Below are positions 31,888-35,261 of a stretch of DNA of 35,261 bases, piece by piece; positions within the stretch are counted from its first letter, which is position 1; every line of letters begins with the position of its first letter. A program made the translations under genes and the position numbers. Below the pieces are notes generated by a model. It was not told the DNA's origin. It searched no databases and saw nothing but the letters and a program-made list of their open reading frames with translations. Origin of the DNA: Myxococcales bacterium (GTDB lineage: Bacteria > Myxococcota_A > Polyangia > Polyangiales > Polyangiaceae); NCBI GenBank assembly GCA_020430845.1, contig JAGQJA010000057.1, positions 1 to 35,261 on the forward strand, read 5' to 3'.

Positions 31888-32577
31888 GTGACGTTCCCAC
31901 GCGTTCGACGCGCGCACGCGGCCGACGAGGTCTTCGACGAGCTCGCGCAGCGTATCCTCCGCGGCGAGCTCGTCGCGGGGGACCCGTTGCCGCCCGAGCG
32001 CGCGCTCGGCGAGAGCTTCGGCGTGTCGCGCTCCGTCGTGCGGCAGGCGATCCATCGCCTCGCCGACATCGGGCTCGTGCGCGTGCGCCAAGGCGGCGCG
32101 ACGCTCGTGACCGACGCACGCACGTCGGCCGACCTGCGCGTGATGGAGCTGCGCTACCGGCTCGGCCCGGCGAGCGACGCGGAGCGCGCCGACATGCAGG
32201 AGCGACGCTTCGTGGAAGGGTTCGCGCTGGTGCTCTTCGCGTCGCGCCGCGCCGAGCGCGCGGAGCTCGAGGTCATCGCGCAGCGCGTCGAGGCGTTCGC
32301 CGCGACGCCGGAGCCGACCGTCGAGCAGGTGGACGCGTTCGAGCGGGACGTGTGGACGCGCCTCGCGCGCGCGGGCAAGAACGCCATCTACGAGGCGCAG
32401 ATCGCGTGGTGGAACCGCATCGTCGAAGAGCGGGGGAGCGCGCCGATGCGCGGCTCGATCCCGGGCTCGGCCCGCGTGGCCTTCTACCGCGAGCTCGTGC
32501 GGCGGCTCGTCGCGAACGAGGACGCGCCTCGCTTCTACCTCGACACGCTGACCGACCTCACGCTGCGCGCGCGCTGA
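31888..32577 (+). CDS. GntR/FadR-family transcription regulator
   Basis: Regulator of 229 residues. The N-terminal winged helix-turn-helix (about 10-78) is typical of GntR: VFDELAQRILRGELVAGDPL, LPPERALGESFGVSRSVV, RQAIHRLADIGLVRVRQGG. The C-terminal domain (about 90-225) is helical like the FadR/FCD ligand-binding domain but has few of the FCD metal-binding His residues; only general helices are visible (ELEVIAQRVEAFA, VDAFERDVWTRLARAGKNA). Ligand unknown. GTG at 31888 follows TATGAT at 8 bases and lacks a Shine-Dalgarno. It lies 24 bases after the SctT-like gene, same strand; it could control itself and that gene. It is convergent with the beta-barrel gene (9 bases between stops). Confidence 0.9.
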   Translation: MTFPRVRRAHAADEVFDELAQRILRGELVAGDPLPPERALGESFGVSRSVVRQAIHRLADIGLVRVRQGGATLVTDARTSADLRVMELRYRLGPASDAERADMQERRFVEGFALVLFASRRAERAELEVIAQRVEAFAATPEPTVEQVDAFERDVWTRLARAGKNAIYEAQIAWWNRIVEERGSAPMRGSIPGSARVAFYRELVRRLVANEDAPRFYLDTLTDLTLRAR

Positions 32578-32586
32578 CGTCGGCCG

Positions 32587-33432
32587 TCAGAGCGGCAGCC
32601 GATAGCCGATCGTGAGCCCCAGCTCGAACGCCTCGACGCTGCCCGTGATCGTGGCGCAGTCGCCGATCGACGAGCACTGCGGCGACTCCGGCAAGAGCCA
32701 GCGCTGGGCGCGCAGGGTCGCGCCGGCGATCCAGTTCTCCGAGAGGAAGTACGTGGCGCCGCCCTGGACCCCGACGGCGAAGCCCTCGGTGCGGATCGTG
32801 ACCTCGCGCGAGCCCAAGATCGTGGGCACCTGATCTCCGGCCTCGGTGGTGAACCGGTCGGCCACGATGACGGCGCCGGCCGTGAGCCCGACCCACGCCT
32901 CGAGATACTTGTACTGCAGCGGGTAGTAGCGCGCCTCGGTGCCCAGCGAGAGGTAGCTCCGCGAGTGGGTGCGCGGCAATGATCGGAGCCCCCCGTACTC
33001 CTTGTCCGACGTGGGGCTCGGCGCGAAGAGCGTCACGGCGCCGATGGCGAACTCGCGACGCCACCGGTAGAGCACGTGGATGCCCGTGAGCAGCGTCGCG
33101 TCGCCCTTGCCGATGGTGCCGAGCGGCGTGTCTCCGCCGCGCTGACCGGGGCTGATGGGCGCCTGCGGGAGCGCGATGATGCCGGCCTCCAGCTCGGCGA
33201 TGGTGTGCGGCCGATCGATGAGCCTCGCGATGGGCGCCCCGCTGTCGACGACAGGGGCCGCGGCCGCCGGTCGCACCTTGCGCCGAGGCCGCGCGACGGA
33301 CGACACGTCGGGCGGCGGTGTCTTCTCGACGGTCGTCGCGAGCGGCTCGTTGCTGTCGGCGGCGAACGCCGACGGCGTGAGCGTGAGCGCGGCGGCGGTG
33401 GCCGCGAGGGACGCGCGCGCCATCATATGCAT
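32587..33432 (-). CDS. outer-membrane beta-barrel-like protein
   Basis: Exported protein of 281 residues: signal peptide (MARASLAATAAALTLTPSAFA, with a few possible Met starts at 33432, 33426 and 33423), a Pro/Arg-rich linker (about 30-70), then amphipathic beta strands with aromatic ends: LTGIHVLYRWRREFAIG, RSYLSLGTEARYYP, YLEAWVGLTAGAVIVA, FAVGVQGGATYFLSENW and the C-terminal FELGLTIGYRLPL. Predicted as an eight-or-more-stranded barrel, OmpW/OprF-like in style without sequence identity to a named family. The start at 33432 lies one base after the stop of the Ser/Thr kinase gene at 33434, so the two are co-transcribed and probably translationally coupled. Confidence 0.8.
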   Translation of the reverse strand: MHMMARASLAATAAALTLTPSAFAADSNEPLATTVEKTPPPDVSSVARPRRKVRPAAAAPVVDSGAPIARLIDRPHTIAELEAGIIALPQAPISPGQRGGDTPLGTIGKGDATLLTGIHVLYRWRREFAIGAVTLFAPSPTSDKEYGGLRSLPRTHSRSYLSLGTEARYYPLQYKYLEAWVGLTAGAVIVADRFTTEAGDQVPTILGSREVTIRTEGFAVGVQGGATYFLSENWIAGATLRAQRWLLPESPQCSSIGDCATITGSVEAFELGLTIGYRLPL

Positions 33433-33433
33433 A

Positions 33434-35261
33434 CTACATCCATTTGACCCCGCCGGTGCTCGTGGCCGAGGGGGTCGGGGCCGTCGGCTGGGGCGCCGTG
33501 GTGGTGGCGGGCGTCGGCGGGTGCGCGGTCGGGGCCGGGGCGACCTTGACGTCGACCACCGTGACGGGCCGCGCGGCGCGCAGCTCTTTGCCGTCGGCCT
33601 TGACCACGAACGTGACGTCGAACTTGCCGGGCTGCGCGAACGCGTGGCTCGCCTTGAAGACGCCCGCCTCTGCGGCCTGCGCGGGCACCGCGAGCGCCGT
33701 CACGCCGGGGCCCGAGACGGAGAAGGCCGCGCCTTCGAAGGCGCCCTTCGCGGGCGTGAGGTGCGCCGTGAACGAGACCACCTGACCGAGGCGCGCTTGG
33801 TTGGACGAGACGTCGACCTGGACCTTGTAGGCCTTGGACGGCGTGGCCGCCGCCGTGGGCTTGGGCGTGGGCAGCTTGGGCGCGGGGGCCGGCGACTGCG
33901 CCGACGCGAGATCGATCTCGTACTGGTCGGCCAGCCTGCGCGCCGACGGATCGTTCGGGTCGAGCTCGACGGCGAGCCGCACGAGCTTGAGCGCCTCTGC
34001 CGTCTCGCCGGCCGCGCGCTGCGCCATCGCCTGGGAGACGAGCTCGTTGGCGGCGCGGGCGCGCACGTCGAGCAGGCGCCGATCGCCGGGCCACCTCTTG
34101 AGTCCCTCGTCGGTGATGTCCTTGACGTTGTTTCCCGGTGGCTCGGCGAAACGATTCTGGAACATGGCGTCGGTCGCGCGCGCGACGGACGACTCGAGCT
34201 CGGACTCGCCGCCGATGCGCCCGGAGCGCCACGCGACGCCGGCCGCGATGGCCACGCCGATCACGAAGCACAGGACGACGAGCACGACGGCGCGTGAGCG
34301 TATGGGCTCGGCGCGCTCTTCTTCTGCGGGGGCGGGCTCGCTCTCGCTCTGCAGGGTGGGGCGGCTGCGGCGCTCCCCCGCGTCGGACTGCGGACGCGAG
34401 GCGCGGGCGCGCTCGGGCTCGCGAGGCGGCGGGGCCGCGGGCGGAGGCTCGGGCTCGGCGTACTCGGTCTTGCCCGCGAGCGCGGGTGCCGACGGGCTGG
34501 GGGGCGGAGGCGCGTCGACGTCGTCGAGCGTTCGATCGACCCCCTTGGAGCGTTTGGGCTCGGGCATCGACGGGGCCGACGTGGGAGGGGCGGGCGAGAG
34601 CTTCGACGAGAAGTCGCTGGGGGGCGACCACTTGACCGTCGCCGCCGTCGGAGCGCGCTTGCCCACGTCGTCGCCTGGCGTGGCTGCCGCGGGCGCGCCG
34701 ATCTTGGCGGCGAGCTCTTGGGAGAGCTCGTGCTGGCGCGTCCGCTCGAGCGGCGGCAGCTTGACGACGCTCGGCGTGCGCCGATGCAGCGGCCGCGAGA
34801 TGTCGTCGGTGGAGAGCCCCGAGGCCTGCGCGGCGTCGAGGATGGCGTGTCCGAACGCGCGCGCGTCGGGCTCGCGCCGGTCGGCGTCCTTCGCCAGGTT
34901 GGCCATGATCACGTCGGCGATGGGCTGCGGCACGTACTCCGACCGCGGGATGCTGCGCAGCGGCGGCGGCAGATCGTGGGTCTGCTGCACCAAGAGCGCG
35001 ACGGCCTGATCGCCCTCGAACGGCGTGCGACCGGCGAGCATCTGGAAGAGCAGCGTCGCGATGGAGTAGACGTCGCTCTGCGGCCGCACCGTCTGCCCCT
35101 GCGCGCCCTCGGGCGAGATGTAGCGCGCGGTGCCGAAGATGAGCCCGGCGGCCGTCGACATCGACTGCTCGCCCCAGTTGATGCGCGCGATGCCGAAGTC
35201 GAGCACCTTGACGAAGTCGTCGTCGTTGCCGCGTCGCACGAGCATCACGTTCTCGGGCTTG
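33434..35261 (-). CDS. Ser/Thr protein kinase with TM, repeat region and Ig-like domain (5' end cut)
   Basis: The frame is open to the right edge; the first visible residues are KPENVML, the end of the kinase catalytic loop, so about 130-150 residues are missing. Visible in order (counted from the edge): DFG (VLDFGIARIN), FGTARYISPEG in the activation/APE region, RPQSDVYSIATLLFQMLAGR, the end of the kinase domain (about 120), a long Pro/Ala/Glu/Ser-rich linker, a membrane helix at about 321-342 (VVLVVLCFVIGVAIAAGVAW), a helical TPR-like stretch (AMAQRAAGETAEALKLVRLAVELDPNDPSARRL), a Pro/Ala/Thr linker and an Ig-like beta domain (VQVDVSSNQARLGQVVSFTA to PVTVVDVKV). About 608 residues are in the window. 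The outside part after the membrane helix would be periplasmic and could sense or bind a ligand. Followed by a barrel gene one base on. Confidence 0.92.
   Translation of the reverse strand, partial: KPENVMLVRRGNDDDFVKVLDFGIARINWGEQSMSTAAGLIFGTARYISPEGAQGQTVRPQSDVYSIATLLFQMLAGRTPFEGDQAVALLVQQTHDLPPPLRSIPRSEYVPQPIADVIMANLAKDADRREPDARAFGHAILDAAQASGLSTDDISRPLHRRTPSVVKLPPLERTRQHELSQELAAKIGAPAAATPGDDVGKRAPTAATVKWSPPSDFSSKLSPAPPTSAPSMPEPKRSKGVDRTLDDVDAPPPPSPSAPALAGKTEYAEPEPPPAAPPPREPERARASRPQSDAGERRSRPTLQSESEPAPAEEERAEPIRSRAVVLVVLCFVIGVAIAAGVAWRSGRIGGESELESSVARATDAMFQNRFAEPPGNNVKDITDEGLKRWPGDRRLLDVRARAANELVSQAMAQRAAGETAEALKLVRLAVELDPNDPSARRLADQYEIDLASAQSPAPAPKLPTPKPTAAATPSKAYKVQVDVSSNQARLGQVVSFTAHLTPAKGAFEGAAFSVSGPGVTALAVPAQAAEAGVFKASHAFAQPGKFDVTFVVKADGKELRAARPVTVVDVKVAPAPTAHPPTPATTTAPQPTAPTPSATSTGGVKWM

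Noticed and set aside
31084-32577. A type III secretion island
   Set aside because: Only one export-gate protein is present; the neighbours are unrelated.

Overview
The window is about 35 kb of very GC-rich DNA with third-codon-position GC bias, packed with lipoproteins, eukaryote-like Ser/Thr kinases, an FHA-linked sigma-54-type activator and orphan histidine kinases. That combination points to a myxobacterium (Myxococcota, probably the Polyangia side); this is inference from gene content, not from a marker gene. There are no tRNA or rRNA genes, no insertion sequences and no CRISPR array. I find 32 protein genes, two of them cut by the window edges.

Layout. (1) 1-2730: a membrane Ser/Thr kinase (cut) divergent from an FHA/AAA+/Fis regulator that has lost the sigma-54 contact loop. 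(2) 2731-5601: a 382-base leader rich in inverted repeats, then trpE overlapping a DUF1513 beta-propeller gene. (3) 5639-8294: two divergent paralogous von Willebrand A lipoproteins with low-complexity Ser-Gly linkers and overlapping promoters. (4) 8347-13537: a tight minus-strand operon of two histidine kinases (the second degenerate) and a glutamine amidotransferase-like/transglutaminase fusion that lacks the amidotransferase nucleophile. (5) 13795-17107: an unknown small gene, an AraC DNA-binding-domain protein divergent from a ClpP-like protein with Asn in place of the catalytic Asp, a HemJ/CopD-like membrane protein and a thiolase. (6) 17218-22064: a zinc-ribbon repeat protein, four lipoproteins (one TonB-C-like) and a START-like exported protein. 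(7) 22239-30992: glutathione transferase, M23 peptidase, PhoD phosphatase, NADAR N-glycosidase, a small lipoprotein, ABC-F ATPase, beta-propeller protein and MaoC hydratase. (8) 31084-35261: an orphan type III secretion SctT/FliR-family protein followed by a GntR regulator, then a beta-barrel protein one base downstream of a second Ser/Thr kinase (cut).

Most of the window is not one pathway. The units that look functionally joined are the HK2-HK1-fusion operon, the kinase-barrel pair, the kinase/FHA divergent pair, trpE-DUF1513, the AraC/ClpP-like pair and SctT-GntR. Across the window many start codons sit 6-8 bases after a TAnnnT hexamer, which suggests that leaderless mRNAs are common in this genome. 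That pattern, and the set of enzymes or regulators that keep their fold but have lost one defining catalytic or contact element (bEBP loop, amidotransferase Cys, ClpP Asp, histidine-kinase N and G1 boxes), are the most interesting observations.
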